DNA from: Anaerolineales bacterium
GTDB taxonomy: Bacteria > Chloroflexota > Anaerolineae > Anaerolineales > Villigracilaceae
DNA: 64,000 nucleotides
Assembly: GCA_030834895.1 (NCBI GenBank)
Contig: JAUQXA010000007.1
Span: 1-64,000 of the forward strand
Direction: 5' to 3'
The position numbers and the translations under genes were made by a program. Below the pieces are notes generated by a model that worked only from the letters and a program-made list of their open reading frames with translations, ran no database searches and had not been told where the DNA came from. Positions 1 to 7,864 of the stretch are shown here, piece after piece (position 1 is the first letter of the stretch; every line of letters begins with the position of its first letter).

Positions 1-1083
1 CTCCTGCAAAACACCCGCATCCACCAATTTTTCCACATACCGTTTTGCCGCCATGTAGGGCATGTCAAGCCCGCTTTCCAGTTGTTTGATGGTCAGGATG
101 GGACGGGAGAAAACGAAATCAACCACTGCCGCCATGCGCGCAGAATTACGATCTGCCTGCACCAGCGCTTCGTACTTCGTGCGTATGCCTTGAAGACTGG
201 TCATGCGGAACACGCTATCCTGAGCCTGGAGGCTGATTCCGCGCAGGAAGAAGCGCAGCCATTCCTCCCATTTCCCGCGTTGCGAAACAGCCAGGAGGTG
301 ATCGTAATACTCCTGACGATGGCGCTCGAAGTAGGCGCTGAGATTCAGCAGGGGCTGGGACAGGATATTCCACTCATGGAACAACAGTATGATGATCAGC
401 CGGCCGACACGACCATTGCCGTCCAGGAAAGGATGGATTGCCTCGAACTGATAGTGGATCATGCCGGCCCGCGCCAGGGTCGGCATCTCCGTATCGGCGT
501 GGATGAATTTTTCCAACTCATTTAATGCGTTCTGCATCTCGTCCATAGGCGGTGGGACATAGGTAGCCGTCTCGATGGTACTGCCGGCGGGACCAATCCA
601 GTTCTAGGTTTCGCTAAATTTGCCCGGGGTGAGATGACCGCCGCGCACCCCTTCCATCAACCTGGCATGAATTTCCCGGATCAAACGCAGGCTGACCGGC
701 AAGGTCTCCAGGCGCTCCAGCCCGTAATCCAGTGCCAGGACATAGTTATGGACTTCGCGCACATCGTCCGTGGGTTCAAGAAAGGAGAGTTGAGCCGACT
801 CGTAGTTATACAAGTCCACGAGTGAGGCGCGTGTTCCCTCAATGCGTGAAGACAGGACCGCTTCGCGTCGCATGAAAGGCTGGGTCAACAGATGTGGAAA
901 TGGAAAGTTGCCGGCCAGGGTGGTCAGTTTGCTTAGCTCGCGATCTGCATCGGATAGCGCCAGGATCAGTGGAGTCGTCCACTCGATTTCCGGTGGAAGA
1001 GGGGCAGGGATGAAAGCCCAATACCCGGTCTGTGTCCGAATTGCTTTTCCTGCCTTGGAATTACGAAATTGATTTGGTTTCAT
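1..1083 (-). pseudogene. Fic family protein with in-frame amber codon, C-terminus beyond window
   Basis: Fic enzymes usually transfer AMP to target proteins. The first 159 residues form a Fic N-terminal domain with a class II inhibitory-type motif (SSRIEG). The frame then meets TAG at 606-604. The same frame continues without another stop to base 1 and encodes the catalytic motif HPFLDGNGRVGR near 400-438. It ends in what looks like a winged-helix segment. The residues just after the stop read NWIGP; in Fic proteins this is normally preceded by a Gln (SQNWIG), so a CAG to TAG change is the simplest reading. Either the gene is inactivated, the amber is read through, or the base is a sequencing error. 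The start at 1083 has no strong ribosome-binding site. It is the only minus-strand gene in the first 19 kb. Confidence 0.85.
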
Positions 1084-1201
1084 TGGGGTTCTCGCAGGTT
1101 TTGTGTGATGTTAATACAGTCTGCCATAACACCAGTTTGGGGCGAAAATGTTAATATGGATATTCAATAAAAACAGGGGTTAATTTGAACTAAAAAAACA
1201 G

Positions 1202-1254
1202 CCGACACACCTACCGACACGATCCGGATACCACATCCCTCATTTTCGTATCAT
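1202..1254 (+). promoter_or_regulatory. Shared promoter-like element, copy 1
   Basis: CCGACAC occurs twice at a 12-base period (1202-1208 and 1214-1220). The second copy is followed after exactly 28 bases by TATCAT (1249-1254), preceded by TTTTCG. The same arrangement recurs at 2259-2311 and, with a single CCGACAC, at 11788-11828. In copies 2 and 3 an ATG begins 7 bases after TATCAT. Here that position (1262) reads ACG. TATCAT resembles a -10 box. The CCGACAC repeats are too far upstream for a -35 and look like an activator site. The function is inferred. Confidence 0.6.
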
Positions 1255-1294
1255 GCGTCCCACGAACCAAAAATCTACTTTCAAAGGATATGCA

Positions 1295-2254
1295 ATGGAC
1301 GCTGTGAGAAAAACCAGCCATCGGATGGATCGAGGAAATCAAATGATAAAAATCGTGATCGTGTTATTCGCACTCCTGTTTTTGTTTGCCGGACTGAACT
1401 ACCGCCAACTCTATTCAGCCTGGGCAATCTGGAGTGAAACAAGACGGCTTATCAACCTGGCAGAGAATGATTCGGAAGAGTACCAGAATCCAGCATCCGT
1501 CGAGGATCGCTTTGAGGACAAACTGTCGCCCGACTTTTGGGACTTTACAACCATCAACGGCGGCGGGGTGGTTTCGAATGAAACAGCCTGGCATTCAACT
1601 GCATTCACAACCGATCATGGACTGACGCTTCAACATTCTCCAGACCCGTTCTTCAATGACGAGAAACCGGACCGGCGTGAGCCCGCCTCGGAACGATACA
1701 ACAACGTCACTCTCATTGGCGGGAGTGGTTTTAAACCCACACCATCTGCCGATGTTGTCTTGAAATTCAAAGCGAAAGCCAGTGACCCGTTCTACGGCAC
1801 AGCCGGCGTGGTCGTTCAACCGGTCGGAACACTCCAGGAGGATGGTTTCTTTGCAAAACCATTCGACATGTTCGGTTTTGCCGTCATGGGAGATGAATCC
1901 TCGTTTTATGGAAAAAACGGTTCCCTTTGCTACCTGGCTCTCAATTGGGTTCCTGTACAAGTGGAATCCCTTCACGTGAATCCTCATGCCTGGCACGACT
2001 ATGAAATCCGCCTGCGCTGGGTCAGCAAAACAGAATGGATGGGCACTGTATCGGCGGACGACTCCGTCTTGTGCCAGATGCCCATGCCCGCCCTTGGACC
2101 GCTGGAAGTCCATGTTTGGAGTGACAATTTCCTGGTGATCAACCAACCGCAGCGTTGGTGGGAACTTGCACCCGCTTTGGATTTGAGTTTCCAGGACGGT
2201 GGAGAGAAACAGTTTCTTCTGGACAGGATCGAGATATTCGAAGAATCACGATAA
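1295..2254 (+). CDS. Membrane-anchored hypothetical protein, jelly-roll-like
   Basis: A 319-residue protein with a transmembrane anchor near residues 15-32, followed by a large extracytoplasmic region rich in Trp, Phe and Gly. The outer part looks like a beta-sandwich (concanavalin or laminin-G style) by general composition, but no family is recognised with certainty. The start at 1295 is chosen because AAAGGA lies six to ten bases upstream. An in-frame ATG at 1253 overlaps the TATCAT box, and the codon at the expected leaderless start (1262) is ACG. It is preceded by copy 1 of the shared promoter-like element, so it may be co-regulated with the secretion-like genes downstream. Confidence 0.6.
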   Translation: MDAVRKTSHRMDRGNQMIKIVIVLFALLFLFAGLNYRQLYSAWAIWSETRRLINLAENDSEEYQNPASVEDRFEDKLSPDFWDFTTINGGGVVSNETAWHSTAFTTDHGLTLQHSPDPFFNDEKPDRREPASERYNNVTLIGGSGFKPTPSADVVLKFKAKASDPFYGTAGVVVQPVGTLQEDGFFAKPFDMFGFAVMGDESSFYGKNGSLCYLALNWVPVQVESLHVNPHAWHDYEIRLRWVSKTEWMGTVSADDSVLCQMPMPALGPLEVHVWSDNFLVINQPQRWWELAPALDLSFQDGGEKQFLLDRIEIFEESR

Positions 2255-2258
2255 GCAG

Positions 2259-2311
2259 CCGATACGCCTGCCGACACGCCCGTCCCACCTACAGATATGT
2301 TTTCGTATCAT
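2259..2311 (+). promoter_or_regulatory. Shared promoter-like element, copy 2 (leaderless start)
   Basis: CCGATAC (2259-2265) and CCGACAC (2271-2277) form a direct repeat with period 12. TATCAT lies at 2306-2311, 28 bases after the second repeat. The ATG of the next gene is at 2319, seven bases after the box. A normal transcription start would fall on or next to the ATG, and no Shine-Dalgarno sequence is present. Leaderless translation is therefore likely. Confidence 0.65.
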
Positions 2312-2318
2312 ATTCCCC

Positions 2319-2894
2319 ATGAGTGAGACATATCAGTCCAAACGCGAACGCTGGCAGCGCATGTTGGAAGCGCTGCCAGTCGGCTTGCAAAAACATATCT
2401 CCCTGCGCAATGTGGAAGCTGTGGCGGGATTGCCCCTTGAGGCACAGGAGCGACTTGCGGAAGCCGTCCAAGCAGGACTCAAGCGCATCCCGCGCGCAGT
2501 GGAACAGTTAAGGGTCGATCCAAACACTTCTGTTGTAGATCTGCTTAATCCGCCATCGTTGCCCGTCACAGAGTCGCCATCAACAGACATCCAACAGCAC
2601 ATTCAAAATGAATTAGCCGGCTTGATCCAACAATGTTTCCCTGACATGCCGCGCGTGTCGGCGGAAGCCCTGGCGAATTCAGATGTGATGGAGGCGGCAC
2701 GAGATACCGCGCAGGCGCATCTTTTGCTGTTCAAGTCAAATCATTTGCGAACGGACTTTGTGATGATGGTCGTGTACGGACTAATGCGCCAAACCCTGGA
2801 ACATCTCGAAGAAATGATTGAAGATACGCCTGCCTTGCGGCAGGCATTCGACCAGGGCGGTCTGCCCTGGAAACCCAACGATTGGAGAAGATAA
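2319..2894 (+). CDS. Hypothetical cytoplasmic protein, first gene of the Tad-like half
   Basis: A 191-residue soluble, mostly helical protein with no signal peptide or membrane segment. No family is recognised. It starts with MSETYQSKRERWQRM and contains a Pro/Ser-rich linker near residues 75-90. The ATG at 2319 is chosen because it sits exactly seven bases after the TATCAT box of promoter copy 2, the same distance as at 11836. The frame is open upstream to 2199 inside the preceding gene, but that part has no support. It lies three bases before the CpaB-like gene, so it is probably the promoter-proximal gene of that operon and could be an accessory or regulatory factor. Confidence 0.6.
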   Translation: MSETYQSKRERWQRMLEALPVGLQKHISLRNVEAVAGLPLEAQERLAEAVQAGLKRIPRAVEQLRVDPNTSVVDLLNPPSLPVTESPSTDIQQHIQNELAGLIQQCFPDMPRVSAEALANSDVMEAARDTAQAHLLLFKSNHLRTDFVMMVVYGLMRQTLEHLEEMIEDTPALRQAFDQGGLPWKPNDWRR

Positions 2895-2897
2895 AAC

Positions 2898-3815
2898 ATG
2901 CTAAAACGAATTGCCTCAACCGGCGTGAACCTGGTGGTGCTGGGTGTGTCGGTTGGAATTTTTCTGGTTGCCTTCGTCGCCCTGAACGCAATGGGCGCGG
3001 CTCAAAAACCACCCACCATTTCAGTTTTATCTGCGACACGCGACTTGAATATTGGAGATGTGATTACTCCGAACGATCTGGCGGTCAAGACCGTCTTTCA
3101 GGATGATAATGCCAGCCTGTATATTCCCGGTGAAGAAGTGACTGGAGTGGTTGGCGGCGTGGTGGCACAACCGATCTTCAACGGGCAGCCCGTCTTTCGT
3201 TCGGCAATCGTGGCTCAGGCAGCGGAAGGCACACGGCTCTCCGCCGTGCTTGCGAAATACCCGGGACATAGTTTGTTTCCGTTACCGCTGGATGCAATGA
3301 ACCTCATATCGCCTGACGCAGAAGCCTTTCTGCCCGGCGATCTGGTCGGCGTGACGCTTGTGATCAGCAGTCGTCCGCAGCAGATGACCACACCGACTGC
3401 CATGCCGGAGGTGATTATCGAATCTGATTATGAGGCGCAGCCCGCCGCGACTCCTGCGCCCCAAGAGGTTGCACAAACGGACGCACTGAGTCGTGCCTTG
3501 CCTCCCCTTGCGAAAGACTTGTTTCCAATGGGCGTGCGCGTGATTTCCGTGCAGGGTCTTCCGCCTGAGACTGATTCATCTGATACCAGCAACTCCGACT
3601 CCACCTTCACCACTCTCGACCAACCGCAAATGTTGATCCTGCTCGTCCCGAATACAAGCCGCGAAGTTCTTTCACTTGCACTTCAACAGGGAGATCGATT
3701 GGTTGTATCACTCATGGCACGCGGCGATGAAACTCCCACTGCCGGCTTCACCTATTGGGACTTCGAAGATCTTTTCAAATCGGATCGAGAAGAAGTGTTG
3801 GGAGGAGGGCAGTAA
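2898..3815 (+). CDS. CpaB-like pilus assembly protein (SAF domain)
   Basis: CpaB/RcpC proteins are membrane-anchored assembly factors of Tad (Flp) pili. This 305-residue protein has a short cytoplasmic N-terminus, a transmembrane helix at about 10-32, and a SAF-type domain from about residue 41 (SVLSATRDLNIGDVITPNDL), which fits the family well. A Pro/Ala-rich linker near 165-185 separates the SAF domain from the C-terminal half. GGAGAAG precedes the ATG. The stop overlaps the next start as TAATG, so translation is probably coupled to the CpaE-like ATPase. A secretin partner is absent, as expected for a cell without an outer membrane. Confidence 0.8.
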   Translation: MLKRIASTGVNLVVLGVSVGIFLVAFVALNAMGAAQKPPTISVLSATRDLNIGDVITPNDLAVKTVFQDDNASLYIPGEEVTGVVGGVVAQPIFNGQPVFRSAIVAQAAEGTRLSAVLAKYPGHSLFPLPLDAMNLISPDAEAFLPGDLVGVTLVISSRPQQMTTPTAMPEVIIESDYEAQPAATPAPQEVAQTDALSRALPPLAKDLFPMGVRVISVQGLPPETDSSDTSNSDSTFTTLDQPQMLILLVPNTSREVLSLALQQGDRLVVSLMARGDETPTAGFTYWDFEDLFKSDREEVLGGGQ

Positions 3816-5176
3816 TGCAAGTTTTATTACTTGGCGCAGGGACGGTTACGTCCCGCTTGAATATGCAACTGGCGGAACAGGGTCATTCCGTGATTGCACA
3901 AATCGCGGCGTTCACACCGCAACACATTGACCTGTTTGATTTTCGCGCCCTGATCGTTGTTTCACCTGAGTCTTCGGTATCTCCTGAAAGTCTGGTCAAG
4001 GCGGCGGAACGCGGCAAGTTGATCTTTGTGATCGCGGGTGCGGGTGACGGCATGTCCTCCTGGGCAAATGGTGTGGGCGTACCAGCTCTGGCATACCCGC
4101 CCTCGGATGTCGATATCAATAAATTGTATGAAGAAATGCGCCGCGCCGATGCCGGCAATCTATCGGCGGACGATCAATACCGCCGGGCGGTGCTGGGCAG
4201 TGACATGTCAGCCCGCATTCAATCCGGCATGGCGGTTCGTAAAATTGCAATCACCTCGCCAAAGGGCGGAACGGGCAAGACCACAGTGGCAGTTAATTTG
4301 GCTGTAGCGCTTGCCTTGTCAGGTATCACAACTTATTTGGTCGATGCAGACGGAAACGCCGGCGCCTTGCAATATCACATGCGCATGGAACGCGTCAATA
4401 CGACCATGATTGGATTACTGCGGCGTGAGATCGCCAAAGCCAACAAGGGTGTGATGAGCGATGTCGCTTCGGGTGCGGCTTATCTGAACGCCTTTACTCC
4501 CTTGGAGAACCTGCCCACTTTACGTGTCTTGCCCGGTTTGATTACCGATGATCTGGGCGATGAAGTCCTGCAACAGGAGGGCAAGGTTGCCGAAGTCATT
4601 CAGGGTTTGTATGAAGCCGGCGTTGCGGCGGGCGGTGTGGTCATCATGGATGTCGGCATCAACCCAGCGCATGTCGTGCATCGCGCGGCATTGAAAGCCG
4701 CAGAGGGCATTGCGATTGTGATCAAGCCCGAAATCCCGGACCTGGCAGAAACACGGCGCTGGATCGCACGTATGATTAATTCATTGGCGAGTGTGGTCGG
4801 TAAAGGCAGCGCGCATGAATTCGTCGGCAGCCGCGTAAAGCTCTGCTACAACCAGGTGGTCGGTGATGGTTTCAAGGCGGCGCACAAGATGCTGCAACAA
4901 GCATTGAGCGAAGACAAGATCGAACTCGCGCTCATCCCGAACGGCATCATTCCGATTGTCGATCCACGTCTCGCGGCACAGGCGGTGAACTCGGATCGTC
5001 GCGATGACATCCTGATCTGGCGCTACAAGAAGGAGAAGTTGGAAGAACTCGGACCGTTTGCAGATTCATTGTTGGGATTTGCGTCCCACTTTGTGCCGGC
5101 TGTGCGTGAGGGCGCTTCACGCATCGGCTTGTTACCGAACACAACCAAAAAACGCGGCTGGTTTGGGAAGGGATAA
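3815..5176 (+). CDS. CpaE/ParA-like ATPase
   Basis: The protein is 453 residues long. The first 140 residues form an alpha/beta domain beginning MQVLLLGAGT, in the position of the receiver-like domain of CpaE. A MinD/ParA-type ATPase follows, with the deviant Walker A motif KGGTGKTT at about 150-157 and a DADGNAG motif just after. CpaE proteins act in localisation or assembly of Tad pili. The ATG at 3815 shares its A with the TAA of the CpaB-like gene (TAATG) and is preceded by GGAGGAGGG, a very strong ribosome-binding site. It is followed three bases later by the CpaF-like ATPase gene. Confidence 0.8.
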   Translation: MQVLLLGAGTVTSRLNMQLAEQGHSVIAQIAAFTPQHIDLFDFRALIVVSPESSVSPESLVKAAERGKLIFVIAGAGDGMSSWANGVGVPALAYPPSDVDINKLYEEMRRADAGNLSADDQYRRAVLGSDMSARIQSGMAVRKIAITSPKGGTGKTTVAVNLAVALALSGITTYLVDADGNAGALQYHMRMERVNTTMIGLLRREIAKANKGVMSDVASGAAYLNAFTPLENLPTLRVLPGLITDDLGDEVLQQEGKVAEVIQGLYEAGVAAGGVVIMDVGINPAHVVHRAALKAAEGIAIVIKPEIPDLAETRRWIARMINSLASVVGKGSAHEFVGSRVKLCYNQVVGDGFKAAHKMLQQALSEDKIELALIPNGIIPIVDPRLAAQAVNSDRRDDILIWRYKKEKLEELGPFADSLLGFASHFVPAVREGASRIGLLPNTTKKRGWFGKG

Positions 5177-5179
5177 GCG

Positions 5180-6628
5180 ATGTTCGATATTACCGGAAAA
5201 ACACTGAAACCCGTCACGGAAGCGCGTTCTTCGGATGAGATGGAACATTGGTGGAACATTCTCGCAGAGGAAGGCCGCGCAAAGAAGGCAACTGAATCCC
5301 TGCAGCGCAGCATGACCTCCACCGAGATCGAAGCCCTGGCGCGTCAGGCATACGATGAAGTAAGTGCCCGCGCTGTGGATGCAGGAGTTACCCTCCCGCC
5401 GGAATATATCCTGCGATTGATTGGCGACCTCTCGGGCATGGGTCCTTTATTGGAATTGATTGCCCGTTCAGATATTGAAGACATCGCCATCAACTTGGGA
5501 CACATTTACGTGTACACCACTACCAACGGTTGGGAACATGTCGGCGCGGCTCCTGACGGAATCGGTGATGCCTTGCGCGTGATGATTGACCGCGCCGGGC
5601 AGCGCGCACCGACGCCTGATTATCCAATTGCCGATGCGATGCTGCAGGTCATGGTCCCGCTCTTGGATGGAACTGTGAGAAGAAAAGGTGTGCGTATTAA
5701 CTACGTGATGCCGCCTGCCTCACCGTATGGAGATACGATCACCTTGCGTATTTCCAATTATCGAACTGCATCCGATCTTACGCATGGGAGTCTGGCTCTG
5801 TTATGTCAGAACCGTTTGCCCCCCATTCCTCGACCAAAATTCGATCCAAAGGACTTCCCGCGTGGGAATGGCATCCTGACCCCCGAAGCCGCCAATTACT
5901 TGTTGGGTGTGATGGTGCATGGCGGCACATTGGTCATCGCCGGCACAACCGGTTCTGGCAAGACCTTTGTGGGTCAACGCATCTTGCAGGAAATGTTGGA
6001 TTATTACCCACGCGGCGCGATCCGTTTGTTTATCGTTGAAGACAGCAATGAGATCATCCTGAATGGCTGGAATGGCGATGGCAAAACGGATACAGGCAAT
6101 ATTATCTACACGGTAACACGTCCAGAAATTCGTGGCGGACCTCCCCCTGTGACCATGTATGACCTGATCCGTTCGGCTTTGCGTTCCCGTCCACATGGCG
6201 TGGTGATCGGTGAGGCGCGTGGTGCCGAAGCGTGGGAGTTAATCCGCGCAGCCGCGACTGGGCATGGACATTCCGCTTTTACCATTCATGCCACCAGCGC
6301 CGAACATGTCTGGCCGCGTTTTTTGCAGGTGGTGCAGGCTCATCCCGATGCGGCGCGCATGTCCGAAATTCAAATCGCACAATCGTTTGCAGAAGCAGTC
6401 ACTGCCGCCGTATATATCGAGCGCAATCCTCAGCATGGACAGATCGTGCGCGAGATCGTGGAAGTCTCAACCATCGTGGAACGCACAGCCGCACGTCCTT
6501 CGTTTTCGCCTTTATTTAAATTTGAACAAAGCAAGGGCTTGATCCCCACGGGCAACCGTCCGATGCGACCGGGTTTTCGCGCAACGGACTTGAATATCCC
6601 TGAATCTATTTTCAAGGTGTCGTTGTAA
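5180..6628 (+). CDS. CpaF/TadA-like secretion ATPase (VirB11 superfamily)
   Basis: This 482-residue cytoplasmic ATPase has the CpaF layout. An N-terminal helical region is followed by an N2-like domain (near 80-220), Walker A GTTGSGKT at about 254-262, an acidic box with FIVEDSNE, and a His-box region containing TGHGHSAFTIHA. CpaF/TadA powers assembly of Tad pili by ATP hydrolysis at the membrane. It is co-directional with CpaB-like and CpaE-like genes with almost no gaps, and its stop overlaps the next start (TAATG). No TadB/TadC platform proteins or pilin are seen in the window, so the system is either partial here or uses other membrane components. Confidence 0.85.
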   Translation: MFDITGKTLKPVTEARSSDEMEHWWNILAEEGRAKKATESLQRSMTSTEIEALARQAYDEVSARAVDAGVTLPPEYILRLIGDLSGMGPLLELIARSDIEDIAINLGHIYVYTTTNGWEHVGAAPDGIGDALRVMIDRAGQRAPTPDYPIADAMLQVMVPLLDGTVRRKGVRINYVMPPASPYGDTITLRISNYRTASDLTHGSLALLCQNRLPPIPRPKFDPKDFPRGNGILTPEAANYLLGVMVHGGTLVIAGTTGSGKTFVGQRILQEMLDYYPRGAIRLFIVEDSNEIILNGWNGDGKTDTGNIIYTVTRPEIRGGPPPVTMYDLIRSALRSRPHGVVIGEARGAEAWELIRAAATGHGHSAFTIHATSAEHVWPRFLQVVQAHPDAARMSEIQIAQSFAEAVTAAVYIERNPQHGQIVREIVEVSTIVERTAARPSFSPLFKFEQSKGLIPTGNRPMRPGFRATDLNIPESIFKVSL

Positions 6629-7155
6629 TGGCAGAACAGACCATTGGTTCCACACGAACGTTTGTTTTGGCGAAAGGCTTTACCCAGGTCGGCTCACATG
6701 CGGTGTTAATCGGCGAAGATGATACGCGCCGACTGTTCGCTGAACTCTATGCTGATCCTGACCGCCCCGAAGTACGACCGCAGGAAGGGTATCAGGCTGT
6801 ACTTTCTTCCATGCAACCCGGTTGGACCCTACGGATCCTGCAATTGTTTTGGCCCGACCCTGAGCCAAGATTGGAGTTTCAACATCAGGTTCAAAACTGG
6901 AGCAAACCAGGGACTGAAGGATTGGATATATTACATCAGGGATTGACACTCGCCATTCAGGAATATCCATTACCATTTGTTCGTCGCACGGTATTGGAAT
7001 TTGTATTGCCTGGTGATGAAGGCGTTGCCTGGTGGGAAGGCTTGAGTGGATTATGCGCCGGCTTTGGATTGCGTGTTCGTTATTTGGATCAGGCTGCCAT
7101 TGAGGGATTGACACGTTGGGTGCTCAATCCAAATTTGGAGTACAGGAGGACCTGA
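6628..7155 (+). CDS. Hypothetical protein coupled to the CpaF-like ATPase
   Basis: A 175-residue soluble protein of no recognised family. It has no signal peptide and no clear membrane segment. Its start overlaps the stop of the CpaF-like gene (TAATG), indicating translational coupling and a likely partner role. It is rich in Trp, Pro and Gln around residues 60-95 (QPGWTLRILQLFWPDPEP). It is the last gene of the first half of the locus. The 154 bases after it hold a weak inverted repeat (ATTCCA and TGGAAT arms) and then the sigma factor gene. Confidence 0.65.
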   Translation: MAEQTIGSTRTFVLAKGFTQVGSHAVLIGEDDTRRLFAELYADPDRPEVRPQEGYQAVLSSMQPGWTLRILQLFWPDPEPRLEFQHQVQNWSKPGTEGLDILHQGLTLAIQEYPLPFVRRTVLEFVLPGDEGVAWWEGLSGLCAGFGLRVRYLDQAAIEGLTRWVLNPNLEYRRT

Positions 7156-7309
7156 CCTTCCATTCCAGGCAGGATTAAATGGAATCCCCGGTTCAAAATA
7201 TTCGTGAACAAACGGGACTCCCGCCGATTTGGAAAAATCCACCCCCAACCTTTTCGCTTATCATTGTGTATACCTGATATGAGCACTCAACAGAATAAGA
7301 GAGAAGTTC

Positions 7310-7864
7310 ATGGATAACACACGAGCCATTCGTCGCCTCAAACGCGGGGATATTGGCGGGTTGGAGATTCTCATGGAGCAGTATCAGGTCAGGGCGGCGC
7401 GAGCAGCATTCTTGATCACGCACGATGAATCTGTCGCGCAGGATGTTGTTCAGGAGACGTTCATCCGCATTTACGAACGGATTCGTCAGTTTGATGAATC
7501 CCGCCCGTTTGAGCCATACCTTATTCGAAGTGTGATTCACGCCGCATTGAATGCGGTTCGGGGGAGCGAAAAATTCACCTCGCTGGAGGATGAATCCGGT
7601 GAAATTGAAAACCTTCTCGACCGTGCAGCATCTGTTGAATCACAAGTGGAATCCACCCAACTGCAATCTGAAATCCTGAATGCATTATCAAAACTTTCGC
7701 CACGGCAACGCGCAGTAATTGTCCAGCGTTATTACCTGGACATGAGCGAACAGGAAATGGCGCTCGCGCTGGATGCCGCACCGGGTACAGTTAAATGGTT
7801 GTTGAACGCAGCTCGTGAGCGATTGCGTCACCTGCTCGGGCAGAAAGGTGAGTCAAATGAATAA
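7310..7864 (+). CDS. ECF-type RNA polymerase sigma factor
   Basis: A 184-residue sigma-70 family factor with region 2 at about 12-85 (VAQDVVQETFIRIYERI) and a region 4 helix-turn-helix at about 123-180 (LSPRQRAVIVQRYYL). The acidic linker between them is typical of ECF factors. AGAGAAG precedes the ATG. Its stop overlaps the next gene by 8 bases (ATGAATAA), the same arrangement as the sigma/DUF5667 pair at 55927-55934. The downstream membrane protein is therefore its likely partner, possibly an anti-sigma-like sensor. The pair sits between the two halves of the secretion-like locus. Confidence 0.9.
   Translation: MDNTRAIRRLKRGDIGGLEILMEQYQVRAARAAFLITHDESVAQDVVQETFIRIYERIRQFDESRPFEPYLIRSVIHAALNAVRGSEKFTSLEDESGEIENLLDRAASVESQVESTQLQSEILNALSKLSPRQRAVIVQRYYLDMSEQEMALALDAAPGTVKWLLNAARERLRHLLGQKGESNE

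Noticed and set aside
1595..2146. 183-codon frame antisense to the membrane-anchored protein
   Set aside because: No recognisable protein features; it mirrors the codon pattern of the sense gene.
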